Assembly (NCBI RefSeq): GCF_000429505.1
Contig: NZ_AUBZ01000001.1
Coordinates: 265,025-329,024, forward strand
DNA: 64,000 nt
DNA from: Aliagarivorans taiwanensis DSM 22990
GTDB lineage: Bacteria > Pseudomonadota > Gammaproteobacteria > Enterobacterales > Celerinatantimonadaceae
Reading direction: 5' to 3'
The notes under the pieces were generated by a model. It saw nothing but the letters and a program-made list of their open reading frames with translations, made no database searches and was not told where the DNA came from. Both the position numbers and the translations under genes were made by a program. Of this stretch, positions 8,698 through 19,267 are shown one piece after another (the stretch's first letter is position 1; each line of letters opens with the position of its first letter).

Positions 8698-10320
8698 ATG
8701 AATACAAGCAAACAAGGAATTGCGGGGTTGCTTTTGGCAACTCTAGTTGGCTGCGGCGGCAGCAGCAGCGGGGGAGAAGCCCCCCCCTTCATTGAAGGTG
8801 AAGCCGAAAATCTGGTCGATATGAGCGCGGTAGCCGTTGATGACCAACCCGGTATGCCCGCCAACTGGTACCAAGGTGCCACCTTTATGGAGATCTACGT
8901 TCGCGGCTACAAGGACAGCAGCGGGGATGGGATCGGCGATATCAACGGCCTGATAGAGCAACTCGACTATCTACAAGATCTTGGCATCGGCGGGATCTGG
9001 TTGCTGCCAATCAATCAGAGCTCCGACAATGACCATGGCTACGAGGTCACCGACTACCGAGCCATCGAGCGCGACTTCGGTAGCCGTGAAGACTTCGATC
9101 GTTTAATCAGCGAAGCTCACCAGCGCGGTATCGGGATTATCATCGATTACGTGCTCAACCATAGCTCGGGCCAACATCCGGTGTTTATCGACTCCGATAA
9201 CAACGCCGGGAACAAACGAGACTGGTATGTGTGGCGCAACACCCAGCCCACCAACTGGGGCGGCCCATGGTATTCGCCCACCCCTTGGCATCCGGGGCAA
9301 AGCGGTTACTACTACGGCTGGTTCCAATCAAACATGCCGGAGTTTAACTTCCGCAACTCTCAGGTGGTCGATTTTCATCATAACAACCTCCGTTACTGGT
9401 TGAATGCCGCTGTCGATGGCTTCCGCTTCGACGCCACCAGCCACTTGGTGGAGAACGGCCCCGGCGATGGGCAGTTCGGACAACCCGAGAACCAAGACGT
9501 GATGTTTGCCGTCAAACAGGTGGTCAGGGAAGACTATCAGAACCGCTATATGCTGTGTGAGGACTCATCCGCCTCCATCGCCGCAGCGCAAGATGACGCC
9601 TGCGCGTTCTACCTGAATGCAGAGCTGATGGCAGCGGCGAAAAATGGTGGGCCCTTTTCTCAATCGCTCATCAGCTGGTTACAGTCGCCATCGCTATCTC
9701 GAATGGGGCTGTTGCTCTCTAACCACGATGCCTTCGCCGGAGACCGGGTGTATGAGCAGCTTGACGGCGATATAGAGCGCTACAAACTGGCCAGCGCCAG
9801 CTTGTTAACCCTGCCCGGCCAACCATTCATCTACTATGGCGAAGAGATCGGTATGGGTCACAACAGCCAAGGCGGAGATTGGGGCCTGCGTACCCCTATG
9901 AGTTGGACCGCAGAAGGCGGCTTTAGCGAGTCAGAATCGCTGTTCCGCGAGCCAGCCAGCAACCGGGCTGAGTTTAACGTTGCCGATCAAATCGGCGATC
10001 CGGAATCGCTGCACAGCCACTACAAAGCGCTGATCCAACTGCGCAAGCAAAGCCCTGCTTTGCGCTATGGCGAACTGCAACTACTGTCCCACTCGGGGAA
10101 CAGCCTTGCGTTCTTGCGGGTTCATGAGCAACAACAGGTACTGGTTGTGCTCAACTATGGTAGTAGCGCACAGAGCCTGTCGCTTGAACTGGGCCAAGCG
10201 AACACTGCGCTGCTAGCCCTGTCGGGCTTTGGTCAAGACGGCTTAAGCACCAATGCAAGCGGCATACTGTCCATCAACCAACCCGCCTATGGAGTTGGCA
10301 TCTACCAACTCGGGGAGTGA
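8698..10320 (+). CDS. GH13 alpha-amylase-family lipoprotein
   Basis: 540 residues. I chose the ATG at 8698 because AAAGGAAG precedes it and it begins a lipoprotein signal (LLLATLVGC, Cys19). The (beta/alpha)8 barrel shows the GH13 regions: DYVLNH (150-155), GFRFD with nucleophile Asp245, acid/base Glu288 in MLCED, and SNHD (341-344). It probably cleaves alpha-1,4-glucans or oligosaccharides at the outer membrane. Subfamily is uncertain (maltodextrin, trehalulose and oligo-1,6-type enzymes share these motifs). No maltose genes are adjacent, but a starch-binding-like lipoprotein lies 2 kb downstream. Confidence 0.9.
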   Translation: MNTSKQGIAGLLLATLVGCGGSSSGGEAPPFIEGEAENLVDMSAVAVDDQPGMPANWYQGATFMEIYVRGYKDSSGDGIGDINGLIEQLDYLQDLGIGGIWLLPINQSSDNDHGYEVTDYRAIERDFGSREDFDRLISEAHQRGIGIIIDYVLNHSSGQHPVFIDSDNNAGNKRDWYVWRNTQPTNWGGPWYSPTPWHPGQSGYYYGWFQSNMPEFNFRNSQVVDFHHNNLRYWLNAAVDGFRFDATSHLVENGPGDGQFGQPENQDVMFAVKQVVREDYQNRYMLCEDSSASIAAAQDDACAFYLNAELMAAAKNGGPFSQSLISWLQSPSLSRMGLLLSNHDAFAGDRVYEQLDGDIERYKLASASLLTLPGQPFIYYGEEIGMGHNSQGGDWGLRTPMSWTAEGGFSESESLFREPASNRAEFNVADQIGDPESLHSHYKALIQLRKQSPALRYGELQLLSHSGNSLAFLRVHEQQQVLVVLNYGSSAQSLSLELGQANTALLALSGFGQDGLSTNASGILSINQPAYGVGIYQLGE

Positions 10321-10334
10321 CAAACCGATAACAG

Positions 10335-10365
10335 CCGAGTAAGCGAGCCTTGTTCGCTTTCTCGG
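10335..10365 (+). terminator. Possible terminator hairpin after the amylase gene
   Basis: CCGAG (10335-10339) pairs with CTCGG (10361-10365), and AAGCGA with TCGCTT inside. There is no T tract, so it may be only an mRNA-stabilising stem. Confidence 0.4.
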
Positions 10366-10558
10366 CGGATTGACAAACAGGCCTTTATCACTAACCAAAA
10401 TAGTTATATTTAGCTAATGAATTCAGCTGGTTAAACGATACAAAGACAGATAAAATCGGCCAGCATTGATAACTGAGCGGAATGCCATACCGCTTCGGGC
10501 TAGCTGATTATCGTTAGCAAATTGCTTTGATAACTTCCATATCGTTTAAGGAGAAAAA

Positions 10559-10906
10559 ATGGAATGGTACCTAACCGTACTTAAGAAGTACGCTGTATTT
10601 TCGGGCCGCGCCCGCCGCAAAGAGTACTGGATGTTTGCGCTGTTTAACATTATCGCCAGCTTCATCCTAGGAATGGTTGATGGAGTATTGGGTACAGCCA
10701 TTTTAGGCATCATTTATAGCTTAGCGGTACTGATCCCAAGCATTGCGGTGGCAGTTCGTCGCTTGCACGACACCGATCGCTCTGGTTGGTGGCTGCTGAT
10801 TGGTTTCATCCCACTCATCGGTTGGGTTGTACTGCTGGTATTCACTCTGCTGGACAGCAAGGAAGACAACCGCTTCGGTCCGAATCCTAAGTTGGGAGAA
10901 GCCTAA
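10559..10906 (+). CDS. DUF805 inner-membrane protein
   Basis: A 115-residue protein of the DUF805 (YhaH/YhaI) family. It opens with the family signature MEWYLTVLKKYAVFSGRARR, then KEYWMFALFN, and has three to four hydrophobic helices. A conserved VAVRRLHDTDRSGWW motif lies between the second and third, and the C-terminus ends in DNRFGPNP. Its function is unknown. A good RBS (AAGGAG) precedes the ATG and a strong hairpin follows. Confidence 0.88.
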   Translation: MEWYLTVLKKYAVFSGRARRKEYWMFALFNIIASFILGMVDGVLGTAILGIIYSLAVLIPSIAVAVRRLHDTDRSGWWLLIGFIPLIGWVVLLVFTLLDSKEDNRFGPNPKLGEA

Positions 10907-10918
10907 CTCATTGCTTTA

Positions 10919-10945
10919 GCACGCAGCCTGTCCAAGGCTGCGTGC
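10919..10945 (+). terminator. Strong hairpin after the DUF805 gene
   Basis: A 10-bp G+C-rich stem (10919-10928 with 10936-10945). It lacks a T run, so it is a weak candidate intrinsic terminator. Confidence 0.5.
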
Positions 10946-11095
10946 CCCTCTCAAACTCCCCTACTGTTACCCACTACATCTACCCGCCTTGAAGCTGCAA
11001 TTTGTTGATTTAGGTTAATTTTAGGTTGTTAGTATTTGCTTTTTGGCAACAGCTCTGGCATCTATCAAGGCAAGCAACTTAATAAGGAAGTAACA

Positions 11096-11608
11096 ATGCT
11101 GGCACAAGCCATGGTCGATTGCCTGAACAATCAAATCAACCTCGAGTTTTACTCCTCCAATCTTTATCTGCAAATGAGTGCCTGGTGCGAAGACAAGGGC
11201 TTTGAAGGCGCGGCGCTATTCCTGCGCGGCCACGCTGATGAAGAGATGCAGCATATGAACAAGCTGTTCAACTATGTTAGTGAGACTGGCGCCCTGCCAG
11301 TACTAGGCTCTATCGAAGCGCCACCACATAACTTCGAGTCAATGCAGCAGATGTTCGAGGAGATCTATAGCCATGAGCAGTTGATCACCGAGAAGATCAA
11401 CCAACTGGCTCATACCGCCTTCACCGCCCAAGATTACTCAACCTTTAACTTCCTGCAGTGGTATGTGGCCGAGCAGCACGAAGAAGAGAAGCTGTTCAAA
11501 GGCATTCTGGATAAGATTGCGCTGGTAGAAAACGACAGTAAGCTTTTGTTCTTCATTGATAAAGACTTGGGCGAACTGGCTCGTAGCGGCGTTAACGCGG
11601 TCGCTTAA
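11096..11608 (+). CDS. ftnA: Bacterial ferritin (iron storage)
   Basis: A 170-residue non-haem ferritin. The ATG at 11096 is preceded by AATAAGGAAG. The ferroxidase ligands are in [11 protein letters not shown] (Glu17 region), [11 protein letters not shown] (Glu50/His53 region), EIYSHEQ and AEQHEEEK (Glu126-130 region). The protein forms a 24-mer shell that oxidises Fe(II) and stores ferric mineral. No Fur box was obvious upstream; two TTAGGTT repeats lie just before the leader. A terminator follows. Confidence 0.93.
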   Translation: MLAQAMVDCLNNQINLEFYSSNLYLQMSAWCEDKGFEGAALFLRGHADEEMQHMNKLFNYVSETGALPVLGSIEAPPHNFESMQQMFEEIYSHEQLITEKINQLAHTAFTAQDYSTFNFLQWYVAEQHEEEKLFKGILDKIALVENDSKLLFFIDKDLGELARSGVNAVA

Positions 11609-11637
11609 CCCCTCAGCTTCTTCAGCATTTCCTGCCA

Positions 11638-11677
11638 AACCAGGGAGATGGTTGAAACTATCTCGCTGGTTCTTTTA
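11638..11677 (+). terminator. ftnA terminator
   Basis: AACCAG-GGAGAT (11638-11649) pairs with ATCTCG-CTGGTT (11660-11671) with one mismatch, followed by CTTTT. Confidence 0.75.
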
Positions 11678-11794
11678 CAATCATTGCCTTATCTATGCTG
11701 TCAGGTGAAAACCCTTCAGCATATGTGGACTTAGGACAAGTTCCAACCAGCGACTATACTTGTCGCAAGATTTTTTTGATAAGGATATCACTAG

Positions 11795-12313
11795 TTGAGC
11801 AGGGACTTGCCCTCACCCCAACGTGGTTTTACGCTGATTGAGCTGGTAGCCGTTATCGTGCTAATCGCGATACTCGCCGTTGTAGCTGCCCCCAAGTTTC
11901 TCAATCTCTCGCGCGATGCCAAGATCGCCGCGCTCAATGGTGTGGCGGGCACCATGCGCTCAACCATTGGCCTAGTCAAAGCCAAGGCGGTCATCGCCGG
12001 GTACACGGTGTTTGCCAGCAACCCCGGAAACTCGGTACAACCGGTTGTCGATTTTGGCGGCTTTAGCTCAGAGGTAGATTGGCGCAATCTTTGCCCCGAA
12101 AGCCGTGCGGAGTTGGGAGACCAGCTGACCATGATTGACTTTATCACCTTGGGCGAGTCGGGTGGGTTAACCGGCACTTTCAACAACCGCTACACGCTGG
12201 TTGGCTACGACATCCCGGGGTTTTCCGTTCCCACCAATCAAGGCTGCTACATCATCTACGACTCCTTCGGCGACCCCGACTGCACCGTCACCTTAGTCAC
12301 CGTCGATTGCTAG
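11795..12313 (+). CDS. Lone type IV pilin-like protein (MshA type)
   Basis: 172 residues with a short positive leader, then the prepilin peptidase site G|FTLIELVAV and the N-terminal helix ILAVVAAPKFLNLSRDAK, as in MSHA pilins. The C-terminal part has four Cys (95, 145, 153 and 172 approximately) that could form the pilin disulfide loop. The start is TTG at 11795, supported by AAGGA thirteen bases upstream; no ATG gives a complete leader. No pilus assembly genes are in this window, so it must use machinery encoded elsewhere or be a minor pilin or pseudopilin. Confidence 0.82.
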   Translation: MSRDLPSPQRGFTLIELVAVIVLIAILAVVAAPKFLNLSRDAKIAALNGVAGTMRSTIGLVKAKAVIAGYTVFASNPGNSVQPVVDFGGFSSEVDWRNLCPESRAELGDQLTMIDFITLGESGGLTGTFNNRYTLVGYDIPGFSVPTNQGCYIIYDSFGDPDCTVTLVTVDC

Positions 12314-12362
12314 CCTAGCCCTTAGGGAGCCTTCAGCCCGAACCCGCAGAGAGGCAACTACG

Positions 12363-12401
12363 AAAAAGGGGCGTCAGCCGAACAATGACTGACGCCCCTT
12401 T
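12363..12401 (-). terminator. Terminator of the large PKD lipoprotein gene
   Basis: A 13-bp stem (12365-12377 with 12389-12401). On the minus strand it is followed by TTTTT, and on the plus strand by TTT, so it may also end the pilin transcript. Confidence 0.85.
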
Positions 12402-12417
12402 GCGGAGAACTTAATGA

Positions 12418-15402
12418 CTAGAGCTTACCGATACGCGCCATTGGCACGGTAAAGTAATCTACATCGTTCTTCTCTGCCGAGCTGGACTCATCCTTATCGT
12501 AGGCTTCCATCGCATTGTCCACCGTCGTTGGATCGAACGGTACTGAGGCAATCGCCGCCTCACCAAAGGTGGAGATATGCATAACACCGATGCCTTTTGA
12601 TTCCAGATACTGGCGATCGATACCCAGCGCACTGAATGGGATCTTCATCTCATAGAACCAGTCCATATCGGTATCGTGGCCGGCGGCGATGTAATCCATC
12701 CAGCCTTCGCTATCGCTGAGCTTGTCAGGGGTGTACTCGCCCCACTGCCATTTCTGCGCCCAGATTTGCTTAGGCAACGCGCCTTGTACCGCGCCAAACA
12801 CGATGCCACCCTTGTTAAAGCCAAGTGTGTCGTCGTAGTTAAAGAAGCCATCACCCGCCATATAGAACAGCGCGGGCTCGCCTACACCACACTTGCTCGA
12901 GAACATCGCAATGGTGTCGAGGCCCATCGACAAGTCGAAGGTTTTAAAGGTAGAGGCCGCCCAGATATCATCACCACTGGCTTGGCCACCCACACTGGCT
13001 TTGCTTGGATCGGTGTTAAACACCAGCATCTGTGGAATATCACCGTTGCTAGGACGTGCTTCGTTGCCGCCGTTGTTAGCCGGATCCGCAACATCGTTCA
13101 GATAAACAAACTGCCAACCCAAGTAAAGGTTGTTATCATCCCAAGCCGCATACAGCGCATAGGAATCATACGATGGGTACTCATGCATGCCTCGGAAAGA
13201 CTTAGCATCCGACAGGCCCACGCTTTGCGCAATCAGCGTATCTTCTGACCAATCACCAAAACCATCAGAGCGCTCTTGTGAGCAGCTCACGTTCATGCCA
13301 GAGCTGAACTTGCCCACGCCACCATTGGGGTTAGTGGCAAACTTATCACCCAGACCGGCATCGCCGATGGTGTAGGAGAAGCTTTGACGACCTTGGTTGC
13401 CAGCCGCATCCACCGCCAGGGTTTTGATCACCATGTCCACACCCGAGTCATTCACATCGCTCACTACGATGGTGTCGTTGGCGTATATCTTCGAGCTGGT
13501 TGAAGGTTCTGAGCCATCGGTGGTGTAGTAAACAACGGGGTTAGGATCGGCGTTATCGCTCACCGTAAGCTTCACCTCTTGCGCCACTGGGTAGGTACCC
13601 GGACTAGGTGAAGCCGAAACCACCGGCGCTTCGGTGTCTGGGCGTTCTTCATTCAGGCGGTACTCAAACACGTAGACCTGAGAAAGGTTATCAGCGGTGT
13701 CGATGGCAATCACTTTGATTGTCGCATCCACGCCATCGCCTTGATCGCTGATGGTAATAGGACCGGTATAACGCTGCGAGCTAGTGGTGGGCGCTGAGCC
13801 ATCCAAGGTGTAGAAAGCGCTCGCCTGCGGGTCCTTATCGATGATGTTAAGGGTAACCTGCAGCTGAGTCTGCTCGTAGATACCGGCAGCTGGAGAGGCC
13901 TCTACAACGGGCGCGGTGGTATCAGAACCACCCGGCGCACCACAAGCTTCCAAGGTTTGCCAGCTGCCGCCTTTGTAGCATGGCTTGCTGGCATCGAAGG
14001 TCAGATCGCCGGTCTTGTCCGCGTCACTACCTGCGTTGAAGATGATGTTGCCGGAGTCGACAAGTACGTCAAAGTCGTACATCTTCCAGCCATCATCGAG
14101 CTCTTCCATCTTGACACCCGGCCAGCTCACATCTGCCACGCTAGGCTGCATTAGCCAGAAGTAGATATGGCTATGCGAGCCTTGATAGAAAACCTGCGTT
14201 GAGCTTGGCTCAACCGGTGGCTGTTTCATTTGGATGTACACACAAGCTTGGTCACTACCGCCAGTGGCGCTGTTAACCGTGACACACAGCTGCTCGCTTT
14301 GGGTGACGGTTTTGCTGATGCTGGCCGTCGTTTCGCCGCTACTCCACACAAAGCTCAAGGCCTGGGTATCACCAGCGCCAGCAGTGGATCCACTGGCATC
14401 AAAGTTAAGTAGCGCACCTTTGTCGGCTGAAACCGTGCCGGATGGAGAGATTCTGGCAACCGGGTTGATTGGGTCAGGGCCACTGCCCGAACCACCATCA
14501 ACCACCTTGACAGTGATATCAGCCGTATCAATCGCGCCAGCGTTGTCAGTCACGCTCAGGCTTACTTTGATATTGCCCGCATTGGCCAGTGTATGGCTCA
14601 TGCTAGAACCGGTATATTGCTTGCCCTCAACGCTCCATTGATAAAGCACGATTGCCCCGTCATTATCGTAGGATTTATTGGCATTAAGCGTAAGAGTATC
14701 ACCCACTTCATAGCCATCCGCAGAGGCACCATCAATAATCGCAACCGGCTTTTCATTACCCGGCTCGACATTTTCTTCCTTTACATCAAAATAAAGGGTT
14801 TCGATGGTGGATATGTCGACATTATCAGTTACTTGTAAAGTCACCGATTTACGCCCAGTCGAAGAGAAGCTAAATGAAATATTCTCAGTCGTGTATTCGG
14901 CACCCTCAACATTCCATAGGTAGTCGACAATATAACCATTGGGAGATGTCGATTGTGTAGCACTTAGTTCAATTAGTTCATCGACTTCTACCTCAAAGCC
15001 ACCGGGGTTGCTAATGCTAATAAGTGGCGGTTGGTATTCCGATGCGGTGACATTGATAATGGTATGCTGCTGGGCGCGCTGGCCTGACTCACCACGCACA
15101 GTCAGGGTCGCTTTATAGGCGCCCGCTTCGCTAAAACTGTAATTAGCCTCGCTGCCGAAGATCGATGGCTTGGTCTCAACGTCCCACTGATAGCTAGCGA
15201 TTTCATCACCTTCAGCCGTTGAGCTATCACCGTTGAGCGTCACAATTTCACCAACCTTGACCGGGTTTTTGCTCACCTCGATCTGTGGGCTGAGTATTAT
15301 CTCGTCTTTCTTTCCATCGTTGTCATCGCCGCCACTGCCCCCACAGGCAGACAGGACAAATATCAACGATAGAAAAAACGGTATGAACTTAACATTAGTC
15401 AC
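12418..15402 (-). CDS. Large multidomain lipoprotein with PKD-like, starch-binding-like and glucodextranase-C-like domains
   Basis: 994 residues with a lipoprotein signal (LSLIFVLSAC). Residues 35-395 hold four to five PKD/Ig-like repeats (GEIVTLNGDSS, SYQWDVE, GAYKATLTV and similar). Residues 395-490 resemble a CBM26-type starch-binding module (FYQGSHSHIYFWLM, WPGVKM, W near 438). Two chitobiase-C-like Ig repeats follow (FYTLDGSAPTTSSQRY, YYTTDGSEPSTSS). The last 280 residues resemble the CBM9/glucodextranase C-terminal fold (ALYAAWDDNNLYLGWQF). No catalytic domain is evident. It likely binds alpha-glucan at the cell surface, perhaps for the GH13 enzyme upstream; this role is inferred. Confidence 0.72.
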   Translation of the reverse strand: MTNVKFIPFFLSLIFVLSACGGSGGDDNDGKKDEIILSPQIEVSKNPVKVGEIVTLNGDSSTAEGDEIASYQWDVETKPSIFGSEANYSFSEAGAYKATLTVRGESGQRAQQHTIINVTASEYQPPLISISNPGGFEVEVDELIELSATQSTSPNGYIVDYLWNVEGAEYTTENISFSFSSTGRKSVTLQVTDNVDISTIETLYFDVKEENVEPGNEKPVAIIDGASADGYEVGDTLTLNANKSYDNDGAIVLYQWSVEGKQYTGSSMSHTLANAGNIKVSLSVTDNAGAIDTADITVKVVDGGSGSGPDPINPVARISPSGTVSADKGALLNFDASGSTAGAGDTQALSFVWSSGETTASISKTVTQSEQLCVTVNSATGGSDQACVYIQMKQPPVEPSSTQVFYQGSHSHIYFWLMQPSVADVSWPGVKMEELDDGWKMYDFDVLVDSGNIIFNAGSDADKTGDLTFDASKPCYKGGSWQTLEACGAPGGSDTTAPVVEASPAAGIYEQTQLQVTLNIIDKDPQASAFYTLDGSAPTTSSQRYTGPITISDQGDGVDATIKVIAIDTADNLSQVYVFEYRLNEERPDTEAPVVSASPSPGTYPVAQEVKLTVSDNADPNPVVYYTTDGSEPSTSSKIYANDTIVVSDVNDSGVDMVIKTLAVDAAGNQGRQSFSYTIGDAGLGDKFATNPNGGVGKFSSGMNVSCSQERSDGFGDWSEDTLIAQSVGLSDAKSFRGMHEYPSYDSYALYAAWDDNNLYLGWQFVYLNDVADPANNGGNEARPSNGDIPQMLVFNTDPSKASVGGQASGDDIWAASTFKTFDLSMGLDTIAMFSSKCGVGEPALFYMAGDGFFNYDDTLGFNKGGIVFGAVQGALPKQIWAQKWQWGEYTPDKLSDSEGWMDYIAAGHDTDMDWFYEMKIPFSALGIDRQYLESKGIGVMHISTFGEAAIASVPFDPTTVDNAMEAYDKDESSSAEKNDVDYFTVPMARIGKL

Positions 15403-15736
15403 AATCCCTATCCCTATATTTAAGTAGCTGATTATATTTACTGCCTATGCCAAACATAAACAGTGGAATATACAAGTATCCTCAAAGTAACTCAGCAAAT
15501 ACCGGGATTGTTTTTATTGAAATGTAAACGTGATCAATTACAAATAAATAGATACAGCAATTAAGCAATTAAATAAAGGAGATAAACAAACAAGATAGCA
15601 AAATTGAGGGGGCATAAATAAAAGGCAGGGCAGGCATAGGCTTGATAAATATCCAGACTTAAGATCTGCTAATATAGCGCACCACCAATGCCAATAGCTA
15701 ATTACATGAATATTAATAAACCGTTTAGTCAACTGC
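15403..15736 (-). other. 334-bp intergenic, A+T-rich, no gene seen
   Basis: Between the large lipoprotein start and the fghA stop. It holds low-complexity A+T-rich DNA with no convincing coding frame or terminator; a short minus-strand frame at 15538-15780 lacks an RBS and overlaps fghA. The lipoprotein promoter should lie at its left side. Confidence 0.5.
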
Positions 15737-16576
15737 TTAATCAAATAAGTAGGAAGCATGAAAACGCAGGTGGTCTTCAATAAAGCTCGAGATAAAGTAG
15801 TAGCTATGGTCGTAGCCGGCCTGCATACGCAGCTCGAGAGGTGAGTTGTTGTGCTCCGCCGCGGCTTTTAAGCGCTCAGGCTTGAGCTGCTCTTCAAGAA
15901 AGTCGTCAGCCTCGCCCTGATCGACCAGAATTGGCAGCGGTGATGGCGCCATCTTTAACAGTTCACAGGCATCGTACTCTAGCCAATTAAGCTTGTTGCC
16001 ACCTAGGTAGGCCTCCAAGGCTTTGTTTCCCCATGGGCAACTGCAGGGATTGGCGATGGGGCTAAATGCAGAAATGGAGCGATAACGCTCAGGATTGCGC
16101 AGGCCAATCACCAAGGCGCCATGCCCGCCCATGCTATGTCCACTGATCGCACGCTTGCTACCCACCGGCAACTGCGCCTCTACCAGCGCTGGCAACTCTT
16201 CCCAGATATAGTCGTACATCTGATAGTGCTCGCTCCAAGGCGCTTCAGTGGCATTCACATAAAAGCCCGCCCCTTGTCCTAAGTCATAGCCCTCATCATC
16301 CGGAACGTTATCGCCACGTGGGCTGGTATCAGGTATTACTAGCGCTAAACCAAGCTCGGCAGCCACTCGAAACGCCCCCGCTTTTTGGCTGAAGTTCTCG
16401 TCGCTACAGGTGAGCCCCGACAGCCAATAGACAACCGGCAACGATTGATGCTGGGTGACACCGGGAGGTAGGAACACCGAAAATCGCATCTGGCAGTTGA
16501 GCACACTTGAGGAGTGGACGTACTGACTGAGCGTCCCTGCAAATACCTGATAGTGATTAACTCGCGTTAAGCCCAT
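15737..16576 (-). CDS. fghA: S-formylglutathione hydrolase
   Basis: A 279-residue esterase-D-family alpha/beta-hydrolase. It has [34 protein letters not shown], nucleophile elbow [10 protein letters not shown] (Ser about 147), Asp in [11 protein letters not shown] and His in GYDHSYYF. It hydrolyses S-formylglutathione to formate and glutathione, the second step of glutathione-dependent formaldehyde oxidation. It lies 61 bp downstream of frmA on the same strand and is presumably co-transcribed. Confidence 0.95.
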   Translation of the reverse strand: MGLTRVNHYQVFAGTLSQYVHSSSVLNCQMRFSVFLPPGVTQHQSLPVVYWLSGLTCSDENFSQKAGAFRVAAELGLALVIPDTSPRGDNVPDDEGYDLGQGAGFYVNATEAPWSEHYQMYDYIWEELPALVEAQLPVGSKRAISGHSMGGHGALVIGLRNPERYRSISAFSPIANPCSCPWGNKALEAYLGGNKLNWLEYDACELLKMAPSPLPILVDQGEADDFLEEQLKPERLKAAAEHNNSPLELRMQAGYDHSYYFISSFIEDHLRFHASYLFD

Positions 16577-16637
16577 AACCTATTCCTTTAGTTTATGTAT
16601 ACCCGAACAAGCTCTGGATGCGTGTTCGGCTACAACG

Positions 16638-17786
<1,149 letters not shown>

Positions 17787-17938
17787 TCATCCTTCAGTGC
17801 CAGACTCTGCAACTAAGCATAGACGCGCGCCCACCGGCGGTAGGACTTTATTTTCGTACAGTGGCAAGTGCAGTTGCCACTGTATACCAGAAGCTATTGA
17901 TACTTATGGCTGCAAGCGAAGTACGCGCTCAGCAAGCA

Positions 17939-18865
17939 TTACTGGCGATACTCTGCCAGCTCTGGCGCATCATAAACGCGCACATAATCCACCAGCATCT
18001 GCGCTGGAAAGATAGCATCGGATTGCGGATCGCCATCGTAGTGGCCACCCACCGCGAGGTTGAGGATCAAGTAAAAGTGCTGATCGAAGGGGGCTGGGAA
18101 ATCCGCTCCCGAGGTGTACCAGTTAGTCTGGGTCGCGTAGATCTCATCATCCACATACCAAACTATCTTACCCGGCAGCCAATCTACCCGATACACGTGG
18201 TAATCGTTTATACCGCCCTCGCTAAAGGTGTAGCTATTAGAGGTATAGGTATTGTTCGGCCACTGGCCACCGTAGTGAATGGTGCCATGCACCTCAGCGG
18301 GGTTGCTGCCCTTCGCTTCCATAATGTCGATTTCACCCGAGGCGGCCCAAGTGCCGTAGACATTGTCCTGCGGCATCATCCAGAATGCGGGCCACAAGCC
18401 TTGCCCTACGGGCAGTTTGATACGCGCTTCCACCCGGCCAAAACGCGGCATATATAGCCCTTGGGTTTTAATCCGAGCAGAGCTGTAATCAAATACATTA
18501 CCGGCATCTATGGTGGCTTCCACCAGTGCTTGGATTCGCAGCTGCCCAGACTCGGTAATACTTAGGTTGCCCGAGTTGGCGGTGTAGTACTGCAACTCAT
18601 TGTTTCCCCAGCCGCTGATGTACTCACCATTTATGGTAAAGCCATTACCCAAATCGAAGGTCCACTTATTGCTATCTAACTCCGCGTCAGTGAACTCGTC
18701 ACTCCAAACTAACTCCCAGTTCATGGCAGCCGAGTCGAGGTTCACGGCGTTACTGGACGCAGAGCCATTGCCGCCACTGGAGCCGCAAGCGCTGAGGGTA
18801 ACAGCAAGGAGAAATGGCGCCGCGCAAGACAGTCGCGACCAAGCGGAGTGATTCTGATTCGACAT
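17939..18865 (-). CDS. GH16 endo-beta-glucanase (laminarinase-type) lipoprotein
   Basis: 308 residues from the ATG at 18865, chosen because AAAGGAAG lies ten bases upstream and the product then begins with a compact lipoprotein signal (LLAVTLSAC). An earlier ATG at 18898 has no RBS. The GH16 domain shows LVWSDEF, GWGNNELQYYT, the catalytic EIDIMEAKG (nucleophile and acid/base Glu), HGTIHYGG, WYVDD and LILNLAVGG. It should cleave beta-1,3(1,4)-glucans such as laminarin at the cell surface. It is monocistronic. Confidence 0.92.
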   Translation of the reverse strand: MSNQNHSAWSRLSCAAPFLLAVTLSACGSSGGNGSASSNAVNLDSAAMNWELVWSDEFTDAELDSNKWTFDLGNGFTINGEYISGWGNNELQYYTANSGNLSITESGQLRIQALVEATIDAGNVFDYSSARIKTQGLYMPRFGRVEARIKLPVGQGLWPAFWMMPQDNVYGTWAASGEIDIMEAKGSNPAEVHGTIHYGGQWPNNTYTSNSYTFSEGGINDYHVYRVDWLPGKIVWYVDDEIYATQTNWYTSGADFPAPFDQHFYLILNLAVGGHYDGDPQSDAIFPAQMLVDYVRVYDAPELAEYRQ

Positions 18866-19021
18866 CCTTTTCGAACTTCCTTTGTGAGTGGATTCCAAGG
18901 CCTAGTCTGGCATGCCGAGTAAACCTACAGCAGTAGCAAAAACAGAAACTACGATCTTAATCGTTTACGTTAAGTTATTTTGCCATTGATAAAATTTTCA
19001 TCACCTCGTAAGTAGCCAAAA

Positions 19022-19065
19022 ATAGAAAAAAAGCAGGGCAACCACCGAAGCGGCTACCCTGCTTT
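19022..19065 (-). terminator. Intrinsic terminator upstream of the GH16 gene, ending the small-ORF transcript
   Basis: A 9-bp stem (19030-19038 with 19057-19065) followed on the minus strand by eight T. It lies 113 bp after the stop of the 29-codon ORF at 19178-19267 and cannot belong to GH16, which starts farther downstream. Confidence 0.85.
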
Positions 19066-19177
19066 CCCCCTTGTTCGCCAGCTTTACTGGTCGCTATGTT
19101 GTGTTCTTCTGTGGCCTCGTTACAAGGCTATCGACTCACTGCAATATTGAATCTTTTGTTGGCTTGTCGCTGAGCGA

Positions 19178-19267
19178 CTAGGCCTTATGCTGTTCAGGGC
19201 GCTTTTTCTTTTCCGTTTGGCTTGGACGGAAGCTCACACCTGACGCACCACGAAAACTTGAAACCAT
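19178..19267 (-). CDS. Small ORF, 29 residues, unknown function
   Basis: ATG at 19267 preceded by GGAGGGTGTGATT, an excellent Shine-Dalgarno at good spacing. The product is a basic, Ser/Gly-rich then Lys-rich peptide (MVSSFRGASG near the start, EKKKRPEQHKA at the end) with no membrane segment. It lies in its own short transcription unit ended by the terminator at 19022-19065. I do not recognise it. It could instead be the internal ORF of a small RNA. Confidence 0.5.
   Translation of the reverse strand: MVSSFRGASGVSFRPSQTEKKKRPEQHKA

Noticed and set aside
15538..15780. Minus-strand 80-codon frame rich in hydrophobic residues
   Set aside because: A+T-rich DNA gives such frames by chance; no RBS and overlap with the fghA 3' end.
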